Source of the DNA: DASZTV01 sp035548055
Lineage (GTDB): Bacteria > Actinomycetota > Actinomycetes > JAFAQI01
Assembly: GCA_035548055.1 (NCBI GenBank)
Contig: DASZTL010000041.1
Coordinates: 1-13,882 of the forward strand
DNA: 13,882 nucleotides
Direction: 5' to 3'
The position numbers were made by a program, and so were the translations under genes. How positions within the stretch are numbered: the first letter of the stretch is position 1; each line of letters opens with the position of its first letter. A model generated the notes under the pieces. It saw nothing but the letters and a program-made list of their open reading frames with translations, ran no database searches and had not been told where the DNA came from. Below, one piece after another: positions 6,362-13,514 of this stretch.

Positions 6362-7075
6362 GTGCAACGGCAACCGGACCCGCGGATCGCGGCGTGCATC
6401 CACGCCGCATTAGGTGAGGCGCAGACGGTGATCAATGTCGGTGCCGGCGCCGGGTCCTACGAGCCGACCGGTCGCGACGTCACGGCCGTCGAGCCGTCGC
6501 TGACGATGCGCCGGCAGCGACCCTCGCACCTCAGGGCGGCTGTCGATGCAGTTGCGGAGGAGCTGCCGTTCGCCGATGACAGCTTCGACGCGGCGATGGC
6601 CTCATTCACGATCCACCAGTGGCGGGACCTCGACCGGGGTCTGCGCGAGATGCGTCGAGTCAGCCGAGGGCCGGTGGTCATTCTGCTGGCCGATCGGCAT
6701 GCGCTCGCCGACTTCTGGCTGATCGACTACGTGCCCGACATCATTCGCGCCGAGCAGGGACGCAGCCCGGAGATCGAACATGTCAAGGCGGTGTTGGGCG
6801 GCGGCCGCTGCACGGTGACGAACGTGCCGATCCCGCTCGATTGTGTCGACGGGTTCAGCGAGGCGTTCTACGGCCGTCCCGAGCGCTTCCTCGACCCGTC
6901 GGTGCGGCAGGCGCAGTCGTCGTGGCAGTTCGTCGCGCCAGAGGTTGCTGCAGCCGGACTGTGGCGGCTGCGTGCCGACCTCGAGTCGGGTGAGTGGGAT
7001 CGCCGGCACGGCACGCTGCGACGGCAGCCGTACTACGAGGGCTCGCTCCGCCTCGTCGCCGCCCGCCCGTCCTGA
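6362..7075 (+). CDS. Class I SAM-dependent methyltransferase
   Basis: Predicted soluble methyltransferase of unknown substrate; 237 residues from the GTG at 6362. Seen: motif I VINVGAGAGSYEP (23-35), the acidic ribose-binding residue Glu44 in VTAVEPS, a motif ELPFADDSFDAAMASFTIHQW typical of ubiE/type-11 methyltransferases, and RVSRGPVVIL. The same frame upstream of the GTG encodes DYEAGGHGYA, which looks like the conserved start of this family (a YxxxRxPDPRI pattern), so the real protein probably begins near 6329 or earlier. No ATG, GTG or TTG is available there. The gene follows the M24 gene by about 30-60 bases in the same direction and probably ends the zinc operon transcript, with the palindrome at 7082-7150 behind it. 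No metal-related role can be read from the protein itself. Confidence 0.75.
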   Translation: MQRQPDPRIAACIHAALGEAQTVINVGAGAGSYEPTGRDVTAVEPSLTMRRQRPSHLRAAVDAVAEELPFADDSFDAAMASFTIHQWRDLDRGLREMRRVSRGPVVILLADRHALADFWLIDYVPDIIRAEQGRSPEIEHVKAVLGGGRCTVTNVPIPLDCVDGFSEAFYGRPERFLDPSVRQAQSSWQFVAPEVAAAGLWRLRADLESGEWDRRHGTLRRQPYYEGSLRLVAARPS

Positions 7076-7081
7076 CCCCCA

Positions 7082-7150
7082 CCGCGGTGATCATGACCGC
7101 TAATTCAGCGAGTACGGCGTGTCATGAATTAACGGTCATGATCACCGCGG
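7082..7150. repeat. 69-bp near-perfect inverted repeat (26-bp arms, 17-base loop)
   Basis: Arms at 7082-7107 and 7125-7150 are reverse complements with a single mismatch (7100 against 7132). Each arm starts or ends with CCGCGGTGATCATGACC or its complement, and the inner part is AT-rich (TAATTCA/TGAATTA), unlike the surrounding GC-rich DNA. No T-run follows, so it is not a classical intrinsic terminator, although the hairpin could still end or protect the upstream transcript. It ends 16 bases before the ATG of the carboxyltransferase gene. A REP-like or MITE-like mobile palindrome is the main alternative. Confidence 0.9.
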
Positions 7151-7166
7151 GATTTCACGGTGCGGG

Positions 7167-8726
7167 ATGCTCTTTCGCGTGACCGACGAAGGAGCGATCC
7201 GGCCGGAGCTCGAGAAGGTTCGCGAGCGGCAGCGGCTGCTCCAGGATGCCGCGCGCCCGGATGCGGTCGCGAAGGTCCACGGTCGCGGCCGCCGTACGAT
7301 TCGCGAGAACCTGGACGACCTGTTCGACGCCGGCAGCTTTCACGAGTGGGCCGGCCTGGTGGTCGCAGCGCAGCGTGGCCGCCGTGACTTCGACGACCTG
7401 CTCATGAACACGCAGGCGGACGGGGTCGTCACCGGTACCGGCACGCTCGACGGTCGACGCGTCGCGGTCGTCGGGTACGACGTGATGGTGCTCGCCGGGA
7501 CCCAAGGGCACTTCGGTCACAAGAAGACCGATCGCTTCCTGGAGATCGTGCGACGTGAACGGCTGCCGCTCGTGCTGTTCGCCGAAGGTGGCGGCGGACG
7601 TCCTGGGGACAGCGACGTGCCGACGGTCGCGGGCCTCGACGTACCGACCTTCGGCCGGTTCGCCGCACTATCAGGTGTTGTGCCGCGGATCGGCATCGCC
7701 TCGGGCCGGTGCTTTGCCGGCAACGCCTCGCTCTACGGCTGCTGCGACATCACCATCGCGACGCCCGAAGCGAGCATCGGCATGGCGGGCCCGGCGATGA
7801 TCGAGGGCGGCGGGCTCGGCGTCGTCGACGCCGACGATGTCGGGCCGCAGGAGATGCACGTCACCACCGGCGTCGTCGACATCAGCGCAGCCGATGACGC
7901 AGACGCCGTTGAGATCACCAAGCGCGCGTTGACGGCATTTGTCGCTGAGCTGCCGAAGTGGTCCGAGCCCGATCAGCTGTTGCTGCGTGACGTCGTACCG
8001 GAGAACCGGCGTCGGGCCTACGAGGTGCGCAAGGTGCTCAACCTGGTCGCTGACGAGGGCTCGGTCCTCGAGGTGCGCCCGCGGTGGGCGCGCGGGATGG
8101 TCACCGCGTTCGCCCGCATCGAAGGACGCGCGATCGGGGTGATCGGGAACAACCCGCTTCACCTTGCCGGGGCGATCACGAGTGACTGCGCCGACAAGGC
8201 ATCGCGGTTCCTGCAGCTGTGTGACGCCTTCGACCTGCCGGTCCTTTCGCTGTGCGACACCCCCGGCATGATGGTCGGCCCGGCCGCGGAGCAGACCGGA
8301 CTGGTCCGGCACACCTCGCGACTGTTCACGGTCGGAGCGACGATGACGGCCCCCATCGTCATGGTCATCCTCCGCAAGGGCTACGGCCTCGGTGCGATGG
8401 CGATGGCCGGCGGTGACTTCCACGCCCCGCTCGCCACGCTCGCCTGGCCCACGGGTGAAGTCGGCGGGATGGGCCTGGAAGGTGCGGTCCGGCTCGCGAT
8501 GCGCAAGGAGCTCGCTGCGATCGAGGACGACGAGGAGCGGCAGCGCACGTTCGACGCTCTCGTCGCGGCGGCCTACGAGCGGGGCGGCGCCCTCTCCGCC
8601 GCAACGTACGGCGAGATCGACGACGTCATCGACCCGGCGGAGACGAGGTCGCGGGTCGCCGCACTGCTGCGCGGGTGGCAGCCGCCGCCGCGCGATGGGC
8701 GTCGACGGGTCGTCGACACCTGGTGA
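7167..8726 (+). CDS. Acyl-CoA carboxylase carboxyltransferase (beta) subunit
   Basis: Cytosolic subunit of 519 residues that should move CO2 from biotin to an acyl-CoA (acetyl- or propionyl-CoA-like), yielding malonyl- or methylmalonyl-type products. Seen: two crotonase-like halves. The N-terminal half holds FAEGGGGRPGD (138-148), SGRCFAGNASLYGCCD (from 179) and MAGPAMIEGGGLG (206-218). The C-terminal half holds CDTPGMMVG, RKGYGLGAMAMAGG (403-416) and WPTGEVGGMGLEGA. The SGRCFAGNA form differs from classical PccB/AccD5 sequences and matches the carboxyltransferase part of large multidomain carboxylases, yet no biotin carboxylase or biotin carrier domain lies in this window. The ATG at 7167 is taken as start; GTG at 7179 (VTDEGAIRPEL) fits the family start equally well. 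Neither has a clear ribosome site. The acyl-CoA substrate is undetermined. Confidence 0.87.
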   Translation: MLFRVTDEGAIRPELEKVRERQRLLQDAARPDAVAKVHGRGRRTIRENLDDLFDAGSFHEWAGLVVAAQRGRRDFDDLLMNTQADGVVTGTGTLDGRRVAVVGYDVMVLAGTQGHFGHKKTDRFLEIVRRERLPLVLFAEGGGGRPGDSDVPTVAGLDVPTFGRFAALSGVVPRIGIASGRCFAGNASLYGCCDITIATPEASIGMAGPAMIEGGGLGVVDADDVGPQEMHVTTGVVDISAADDADAVEITKRALTAFVAELPKWSEPDQLLLRDVVPENRRRAYEVRKVLNLVADEGSVLEVRPRWARGMVTAFARIEGRAIGVIGNNPLHLAGAITSDCADKASRFLQLCDAFDLPVLSLCDTPGMMVGPAAEQTGLVRHTSRLFTVGATMTAPIVMVILRKGYGLGAMAMAGGDFHAPLATLAWPTGEVGGMGLEGAVRLAMRKELAAIEDDEERQRTFDALVAAAYERGGALSAATYGEIDDVIDPAETRSRVAALLRGWQPPPRDGRRRVVDTW

Positions 8727-8745
8727 CGGCAACGGCTTCCTTCGC

Positions 8746-8805
8746 CGAGGCCAACCGTCTAGGCCAAACTTTGCCGGCGAACTCTGGCCCAGTGCGTTGG
8801 CCTCG
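8746..8805. repeat. 60-bp co-axial interrupted dyad between two genes
   Basis: CGAGGCCAAC at 8746-8755 is the exact reverse complement of GTTGGCCTCG at 8796-8805. Inside it, GGCCA (8762-8766) pairs with TGGCC (8785-8789), and a core TTTGCCGGCGAA (8770-8781) is nearly symmetric. All three share the centre 8775.5. It could fold as one long hairpin after the carboxyltransferase stop (a terminator without a T-run) or mark an operator or a degenerate mobile palindrome. Confidence 0.7.
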
Positions 8806-8830
8806 ACGGGCCCGTACGAAGCGGGGGAGA

Positions 8831-8848
8831 CTGTCGGGACCCTGACAG
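8831..8848 (+). other. Small hairpin in the leader of the 8880 gene
   Basis: CTGTC (8831-8835) pairs with GACAG (8844-8848) around an eight-base loop, about 30 bases before the start codon of the next gene. It may be an operator half-site pair or a weak RNA hairpin; the function is unknown. Confidence 0.35.
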
Positions 8849-8869
8849 ATGGCGGGCCAGATCCGCCCT

Positions 8870-8874
8870 AGGAG
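8870..8874 (+). promoter_or_regulatory. Ribosome binding site of the 8880 gene
   Basis: AGGAG lies five bases before the ATG at 8880 and fixes that start. Confidence 0.75.
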
Positions 8875-8879
8875 AGCTC

Positions 8880-9881
8880 ATGACACAGGCAGCGACCGGT
8901 CCGGACGTCCGGCAGATGCCGTTGCCGCGCCCTCCGGTGATGCTCGACCACGTCGTCGACGACCGCAACGAGGTCTGGCGGCTGATCGAGGCCCACGCGC
9001 CGTACTGGCCGGTGCAGCGGTACTTCGCGAACAGCGCCGAATACGCAACGCTGTCGGGCCAGAACGAGCCGGCGCAGATGATCGTGGCGCCGGTCTTCCG
9101 CGGCAACTGGGCGTTTGACGGCGACGTGCTCGACGGCGTCCAGCCGATCCTCGACAGCGAGCGCTTCTGCGGTGCCGCCCGGCAGCTGTTCGACGCCGAG
9201 ATCGTGCGGCCGACCACCGTCTATGTGAACCTGACCTGGCAGCTGCCGTTCCCGCAGGGCGCCGGCCATACGGACATCCCGGCCTTCCGGGGCTTCGACC
9301 GCACGACCTACCCGATCACCTTCCTCACGATCATGGGACTGTCCGGCCTCTTCGAGGACGTCCGCGTCAAGGTCGCGACTGGTGTTTCGTGGTTCTACCG
9401 GGGGAGCGACGGCGGCTTCGAGTACTGGCCCGAAGGACCCGACGGGCCGTCGGTTCTGCACGAAGGCGTGATCGACAACACCGCGATCGTCGCGGACAAC
9501 GACTTCATGTGGCATCGCGTCCGACCCACGGGCAAGCCCGAGGATGGAATGGTCACGATGTCGAAGGACGCCGAACTGGTGCGGCGCGACGGTGACGCCT
9601 GGGCGATCGTCGACGGCGGCAGTGAGCTCGGCGCCTTCACCACCGAGCGGCTGCGGGTGAGCCTGTCCTGGAAGGGGATCGCCTTCACCGACGACGCCGA
9701 CCGGCGCCGGCATGACGACCACCTCGACGACATCGACCTGGCCGGTGTCCTGAAGCGCTTCAGCGACGACTTCACGGCGCGGGGCGAGCAGCTGGACGTC
9801 CCGTCGGACCCGCTCGGCGACCCGACGTTCGTGCGGACGCTGCGCGACGCCTATGTCCGCTACCCGACAACCAGCTCCTAG
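8880..9881 (+). CDS. Uncharacterised protein, possible Fe(II)-dependent oxygenase
   Basis: 333 residues, no signal peptide or membrane segment. I do not recognise the family with certainty. Seen: His130-Thr-Asp132 (GAGHTDIPAF) between predicted beta strands (VYVNLTWQLPF before, YPITFLTIMGL after), and a later His212 in NDFMWHRVRPTG. HxD...H with this spacing (80 residues) is the iron-binding pattern of 2-oxoglutarate/Fe(II) oxygenases such as phytanoyl-CoA hydroxylases. A co-substrate arginine is expected roughly ten residues after the last His. Here Arg213 and Arg215 are too near and Arg257/Arg259 (TERLRVSLSW) are further than usual, so the class is not proven. The ribosome site AGGAG supports the start. 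It stands alone between two hairpin regions. Nearby lipid-related genes make a lipid substrate conceivable, but that is guesswork. Confidence 0.75.
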   Translation: MTQAATGPDVRQMPLPRPPVMLDHVVDDRNEVWRLIEAHAPYWPVQRYFANSAEYATLSGQNEPAQMIVAPVFRGNWAFDGDVLDGVQPILDSERFCGAARQLFDAEIVRPTTVYVNLTWQLPFPQGAGHTDIPAFRGFDRTTYPITFLTIMGLSGLFEDVRVKVATGVSWFYRGSDGGFEYWPEGPDGPSVLHEGVIDNTAIVADNDFMWHRVRPTGKPEDGMVTMSKDAELVRRDGDAWAIVDGGSELGAFTTERLRVSLSWKGIAFTDDADRRRHDDHLDDIDLAGVLKRFSDDFTARGEQLDVPSDPLGDPTFVRTLRDAYVRYPTTSS

Positions 9882-9883
9882 CT

Positions 9884-9906
9884 GCCTCGCCGTCAAGCGG
9901 CGAGGC
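9884..9906 (+). terminator. GC-rich hairpin after the 8880 gene
   Basis: GCCTCGCCG (9884-9892), loop TCAAG, CGGCGAGGC (9898-9906): a perfect nine-bp stem starting two bases after the TAG stop. No T-run follows, as is common for actinobacterial terminators. Confidence 0.7.
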
Positions 9907-9915
9907 GGCCGGTGA

Positions 9916-9935
9916 CGCCGGGCAGTAGCCCGGCG
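9916..9935 (+). terminator. Second tandem GC-rich hairpin
   Basis: CGCCGGGC (9916-9923), loop AGTA, GCCCGGCG (9928-9935): a perfect eight-bp stem ten bases after the first hairpin. Together the two should insulate the MMPL gene from upstream transcription. An attenuator role for the MMPL gene is an alternative. Confidence 0.6.
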
Positions 9936-9942
9936 GAAGATC

Positions 9943-9980
9943 CCCGATCTCCATAACGGAGAATGGTGATTCACATCGGG
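9943..9980 (+). promoter_or_regulatory. Palindrome-rich region upstream of the MMPL gene
   Basis: Three overlapping dyads: CCCGAT (9943-9948) with ATCGGG (9975-9980), TCTCC (9948-9952) with GGAGA (9958-9962), and GAATGGTGATTC (9961-9972). This is where the MMPL promoter should lie, so one may be a repressor operator (MMPL genes are often controlled by TetR proteins). No regulator gene lies nearby and no clear -35/-10 pair is seen. Confidence 0.35.
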
Positions 9981-10006
9981 CGGTAAGTGCAGGGGGCTGG
10001 AGCGTC

Positions 10007-12199
10007 GTGAGTGGCCTCGCCCGCTGGTGCGTGAGGTACCGCTGGATAGTCGTCGGTCTCTGGTTTGCCACGGCCCTCTACACCGGCGTGATCGCGCATC
10101 GGGTCGGATCGGAGTACTCCAACAGCTTCAGCCTGCCGAACACCGACACTCAGCGCGCCGTGGATCTGCTGCGCGCGCAGTTCCCGCAGGCAGCAGGCGA
10201 CGTCGAGCAAGTCGTGATGCACGCGACCAGTGGCAAGGTGACAGACGCGAGCCTTCGTCGTGCCGAGACCACGATGCTCGAACGCGTCTCTCAGCTCCCG
10301 CACGTGGTGGCCGTCATCTCGCCGTACGGGCCCGGTGGGGCGCCGCAGATCAGCAAGGACCGCACGATCGCGTATGCGGTCGTGCAGTTCGACCAGCTTG
10401 CCGACGTGCTGCCCAGCGAGGCCATCGACAAGCTGTTGGACGTCACCGAGGCGGCGCGTAGCAAGTACCTGCAGGTGGAGCTCGAGGGGCAGGCCATCAC
10501 CCTGCGCCAAACCGTGAAGACAGGTCCGAGTGAGATTGCGGGCATCCTCGGGTCCGCGATCGTCTTGTTTCTCGCCTTCGGGTCCTGGCGAGGGATGGTC
10601 ACGCCGCTCGTCGCTGCGATTGCGGCGATCCTCGTCGGCACGTCGATCGAGGCACTGATATCCCACGCGATGCCTGTCGCGCCGTTCGCGACGCAGCTGT
10701 CCGTGCTCATGGGCCTGGGCGTAGGGGTGGACTATGCCCTTTTCATCGTCAGTCGGCATCGCAACAACCTGCTGCACGGGATGGGTGTGGAGGAGTCGAT
10801 CGAGGCTTCCCTCAACACATCGGGACGAGCGGTGCTGTTCGCCGGCGCGACCGTCTGTGTGGCTCTGCTCGGGCTGCTGCTGCTCAACATCACGTTCCTG
10901 GTCGGCGTCGCCGTCGGAACCGCAATCACTGTCGCACTGACGATGGTCGCGTCGCTGACGCTGACCCCCGCGCTGCTGGGCTTCATGGGGCTCAAGGTCC
11001 TCGGCCGCAAGCGCCTCGCGCGGCTGCAGGAGCACGGCCCAGACGACACCCATGTGACCGGTGGCTGGCTCACCTGGGCGAAGGTCGTGGAGCGACGGCG
11101 TCTTCCGCTCGCGGCCGTCGCCATCGGCGTGATCGTCCTGCTGGGCGCGCCCGCGTTCGCGATGCAGCTCGGTAACGCGGACGCCGGCAACGATCCGTCC
11201 AGCTTCACCACCCGCAAGGCGTATGACCTGCTCAGCGAAGGATTCGGTCCGGGCTTCAACGCCAACATGCAGGTCGTCACGCAGTTGAAGCGGGCGGGCG
11301 ACGTCTCTCAGCTCGCCCCGCTCCAGGCGGCGATCCGTGAGGAGCCCAACGTCGCCGCCGTGAGCCCGGCCGTCATGGGGCTGAACCGCAAGACCGCAGT
11401 CTTCGTCGTCGTACCCAAGTCCGCGCCGCAGGACGAAGCCACGACCGATCTCGTGAAGAACCTTCGCAAGACGGTCATTCCCAGAGCGCTGCCCGGAACC
11501 GGCGTGCAGGTCGCCTACATCGGCGGCGCGACCGGAGCATTCATCGACTTCTCCGACGTACTCGCGCGCAAGCTCCCGCTGTTCATCGGGGTCGTGGTGC
11601 TCGTCGCTGCGCTCCTGCTGATGATCGCGTTCCGAAGTCTGGTCATCCCGCTGACGGCTTCGGTGATGAACATCCTCGCCGCACTCGCCAGCTTCGGCTT
11701 GTTGGTGTTCGTCTTCCAACAAGGCCATCTAGCCAACGTGTTCACGATCGGCCGACCGGGTCCGGTCGACGCGTTCGTGCCGGTGATGATGTTCGCGATC
11801 CTCTTCGGGTTGTCGATGGACTACCAGGTCTTCCTCGTCAGCCGGATGCATGAAGAGTGGATCCATACCGGCGACAACAAGCTGGCGGTGAGCGTCGGTC
11901 AGGCCGAGACCGGCCGAGTCATCACGGCCGCCGCGACGATCATGATCGTGGTCTTCCTGGCGTTCGTGTTCGGCGACCAGCGGCAGGTCTCGGAGTTCGG
12001 TCTCGGGCTCGCCGGCGCGGTGATGATCGACGCGTTCATCCTGCGCACCGTGCTCGTGCCCGCGGTGATGCACACCTTCGGCCGGTCGAACTGGTACCTC
12101 CCGAAGTGGATGGACCGGACCCTGCCGCACCTCAGCATCGAGCCGCCTGACCGCACGTATGACGACGACCTGATGATTGCGGACTTCGAGACTCACTAA
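10007..12199 (+). CDS. MMPL-family (RND superfamily) membrane transporter
   Basis: Inner-membrane proton-driven transporter of 730 residues, the short MMPL type with two repeats, each of one helix, an extracytoplasmic domain, and five more helices (12 in all). Seen: TM1 IVVGLWFATALYTGVIA, loop with the FSLPNTDTQRAVDLL motif, and TM4 GLGVGVDYALFIVSRHRNN with Asp242-Tyr243. Repeat two has a second loop (DPSSFTTRKAYDLLSEGFGPGF) and TM10 FGLSMDYQVFLVSRMHEEW with Asp605-Tyr606. The two Asp-Tyr pairs are the proton relay of the family. In actinobacteria such proteins export lipids or other hydrophobic compounds; the substrate here is unknown. The GTG start has GGAG close upstream and AGGGGG further off. 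It is convergent with the fatty-acid methylation pair on the opposite strand, so a lipid cargo is a reasonable but unproven guess. Confidence 0.93.
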   Translation: MSGLARWCVRYRWIVVGLWFATALYTGVIAHRVGSEYSNSFSLPNTDTQRAVDLLRAQFPQAAGDVEQVVMHATSGKVTDASLRRAETTMLERVSQLPHVVAVISPYGPGGAPQISKDRTIAYAVVQFDQLADVLPSEAIDKLLDVTEAARSKYLQVELEGQAITLRQTVKTGPSEIAGILGSAIVLFLAFGSWRGMVTPLVAAIAAILVGTSIEALISHAMPVAPFATQLSVLMGLGVGVDYALFIVSRHRNNLLHGMGVEESIEASLNTSGRAVLFAGATVCVALLGLLLLNITFLVGVAVGTAITVALTMVASLTLTPALLGFMGLKVLGRKRLARLQEHGPDDTHVTGGWLTWAKVVERRRLPLAAVAIGVIVLLGAPAFAMQLGNADAGNDPSSFTTRKAYDLLSEGFGPGFNANMQVVTQLKRAGDVSQLAPLQAAIREEPNVAAVSPAVMGLNRKTAVFVVVPKSAPQDEATTDLVKNLRKTVIPRALPGTGVQVAYIGGATGAFIDFSDVLARKLPLFIGVVVLVAALLLMIAFRSLVIPLTASVMNILAALASFGLLVFVFQQGHLANVFTIGRPGPVDAFVPVMMFAILFGLSMDYQVFLVSRMHEEWIHTGDNKLAVSVGQAETGRVITAAATIMIVVFLAFVFGDQRQVSEFGLGLAGAVMIDAFILRTVLVPAVMHTFGRSNWYLPKWMDRTLPHLSIEPPDRTYDDDLMIADFETH

Positions 12200-12244
12200 G
12201 CGCGACGTGCGTGCCGACGCATCAGCACCGACCTGCGTTGTTGT

Positions 12245-13498
12245 CTACGTGCCCCAGTCCGGTCGCAGGGGCATTCCGGCTTCCCCGTGCTCGTCGACCC
12301 GCACGCCAAGCACCTGGTGCAGTTCGATGGTGCGCCGCTCGAAGCCGAGCCGCGACCCGGCCATGTACATCGCCCAGACCCTCGCCCGACCAACGCCGAC
12401 CTCGTCGACGACCTCGTCCCAGTGCGCTGAAAGGTTGTCGCACCAGCCCCTGAGTGTCTGCGCGTAGTGCTCACGCAGGTTTTCCTCGTGCCGGACCTCG
12501 AGGCCGGCGTCCTGCATCGCGGTGACGATCGCACCGACCGCTTCGAGCTCACCGTCCGGAAAGACGTAACGGTCGATGAAGCCTCGGATGCGAACCGCTT
12601 CGGTGGTTGTGGGCCGCGTGATGCAGTGGTTGAGCAGCCGGCCTTGAGGGCGCAACCTCGACCGCAGGAAGCCGAAGTACGCCGGTAGGTTCGCTGCGCC
12701 GATGTGCTCGGTGAGGCCGATTGACGACACCGCGTCGAAGTTGTCTTCGCGTACGTCGCGGTAGTCGCAGTAGCGCACCTCAGCGAGGCCGGTAAGGCCG
12801 TCTTCGGCGATGGCCTTGGCCGCCCACTCGGCTTGCTGGCGGGACAGCGTCACCCCCAGTGCGCGCACGCCGTAATGCTTGGCCGCGTGGCGGACCATGC
12901 CGCCCCACCCGCAGCCGACGTCGAGCAGGCGCATCCCCGGCTCGAGCCCGATCTTTTGGGCGACCAGGTCGTACTTGTGCGCCTGGGCCTCCTCGAGGGA
13001 GGCCGACGGTGTCGGGAAGCACGCGCAGGTGTAGGTCATCGATGGTCCGAGGACCCATTCGTAGAAGCGGTTCGACACGTCGTAGTGGTGGCTGATCGCT
13101 GCGGCATCACGAGCCTTGCTGTGCCGGAAACCCTGGCGCCACCGCCGCGCGTGGTATTCCTCTTGCGGTGGGTCGATCCATCGAAGTGCCTTTGGGTCGA
13201 TGCTGCGCAACACATCGATCCGGTCCGCCCACGACAACGACCCGATTCGATCGTTCCAGACCAGCTGGAGCATCTCGTGCAGGTCGCCGCCGATCTCCAG
13301 CTCGCCGCTCACGTAGGCGCGTGCCAAGCCGAGTGAGCTCGGCGCCGTGAGGAGGTAGGTCAACGCGGCGGGCGACCGGAGGTCGACGCGCACCGTCGCA
13401 CCATCGGGTCCGGCCGAGCTGCCGTCGTAGGCGGTCACATGTAGCGCGGGTTCACGCAACACATTCCAGACCACGTGGGCAATGGGCTTGCGTGGCAC
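12245..13498 (-). CDS. tmsB: Cyclopropane-fatty-acid-synthase-like methyltransferase (TmsB/UfaA1 type)
   Basis: SAM-dependent enzyme of 417 residues predicted to act on unsaturated acyl chains of membrane phospholipids. Seen: an N-terminal lipid-binding part (AYVSGELEIGGDLHEML), HHYDVSNRFYEWVLGPSMTYTCACF (137-161), SAM motif LLDVGCGWGGM (191-201), and SSIGLTEHIG with Glu264, the position of the catalytic-site glutamate. These match the Rv0447c-like branch. That branch, together with an FAD oxidoreductase of Rv0449c type, makes 10-methyl fatty acids (tuberculostearic acid type): TmsB adds a methylene and TmsA reduces it. The end of a TmsA-like gene lies 16 bases upstream, which favours this over plain cyclopropanation. 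GTG start with AGGAGG four bases upstream. Convergent with the MMPL gene; the 45-base gap between the stops shows no clear terminator. Confidence 0.9.
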   Translation of the reverse strand: MPRKPIAHVVWNVLREPALHVTAYDGSSAGPDGATVRVDLRSPAALTYLLTAPSSLGLARAYVSGELEIGGDLHEMLQLVWNDRIGSLSWADRIDVLRSIDPKALRWIDPPQEEYHARRWRQGFRHSKARDAAAISHHYDVSNRFYEWVLGPSMTYTCACFPTPSASLEEAQAHKYDLVAQKIGLEPGMRLLDVGCGWGGMVRHAAKHYGVRALGVTLSRQQAEWAAKAIAEDGLTGLAEVRYCDYRDVREDNFDAVSSIGLTEHIGAANLPAYFGFLRSRLRPQGRLLNHCITRPTTTEAVRIRGFIDRYVFPDGELEAVGAIVTAMQDAGLEVRHEENLREHYAQTLRGWCDNLSAHWDEVVDEVGVGRARVWAMYMAGSRLGFERRTIELHQVLGVRVDEHGEAGMPLRPDWGT

Positions 13499-13502
13499 GG
13501 GT

Positions 13503-13508
13503 CCTCCT
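13503..13508 (-). promoter_or_regulatory. Ribosome binding site of tmsB
   Basis: AGGAGG on the minus strand, four bases before the GTG at 13498, lies in the 16-base gap after the upstream gene. It supports the start and separate initiation within one operon. Confidence 0.75.
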
Positions 13509-13514
13509 CGTTCG

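Noticed and set aside
7671..8732. A 353-residue open frame opposite the carboxyltransferase gene
   Set aside because: Arg/Asp/His-rich without motifs, fully inside a conserved gene on the other strand; antisense shadow.
9971..11728. A 585-residue open frame on the minus strand opposite the MMPL gene
   Set aside because: Its product is a low-complexity mix of Asp, Glu, Arg, His and Gln with no domain, and it mirrors the strongly supported MMPL gene; it is an antisense shadow from GC-biased codons.
12200..12244. Possible bidirectional terminator between the convergent MMPL and tmsB genes
   Set aside because: Only a four-bp stem (TGCG/CGCA) could be found; too weak to call.
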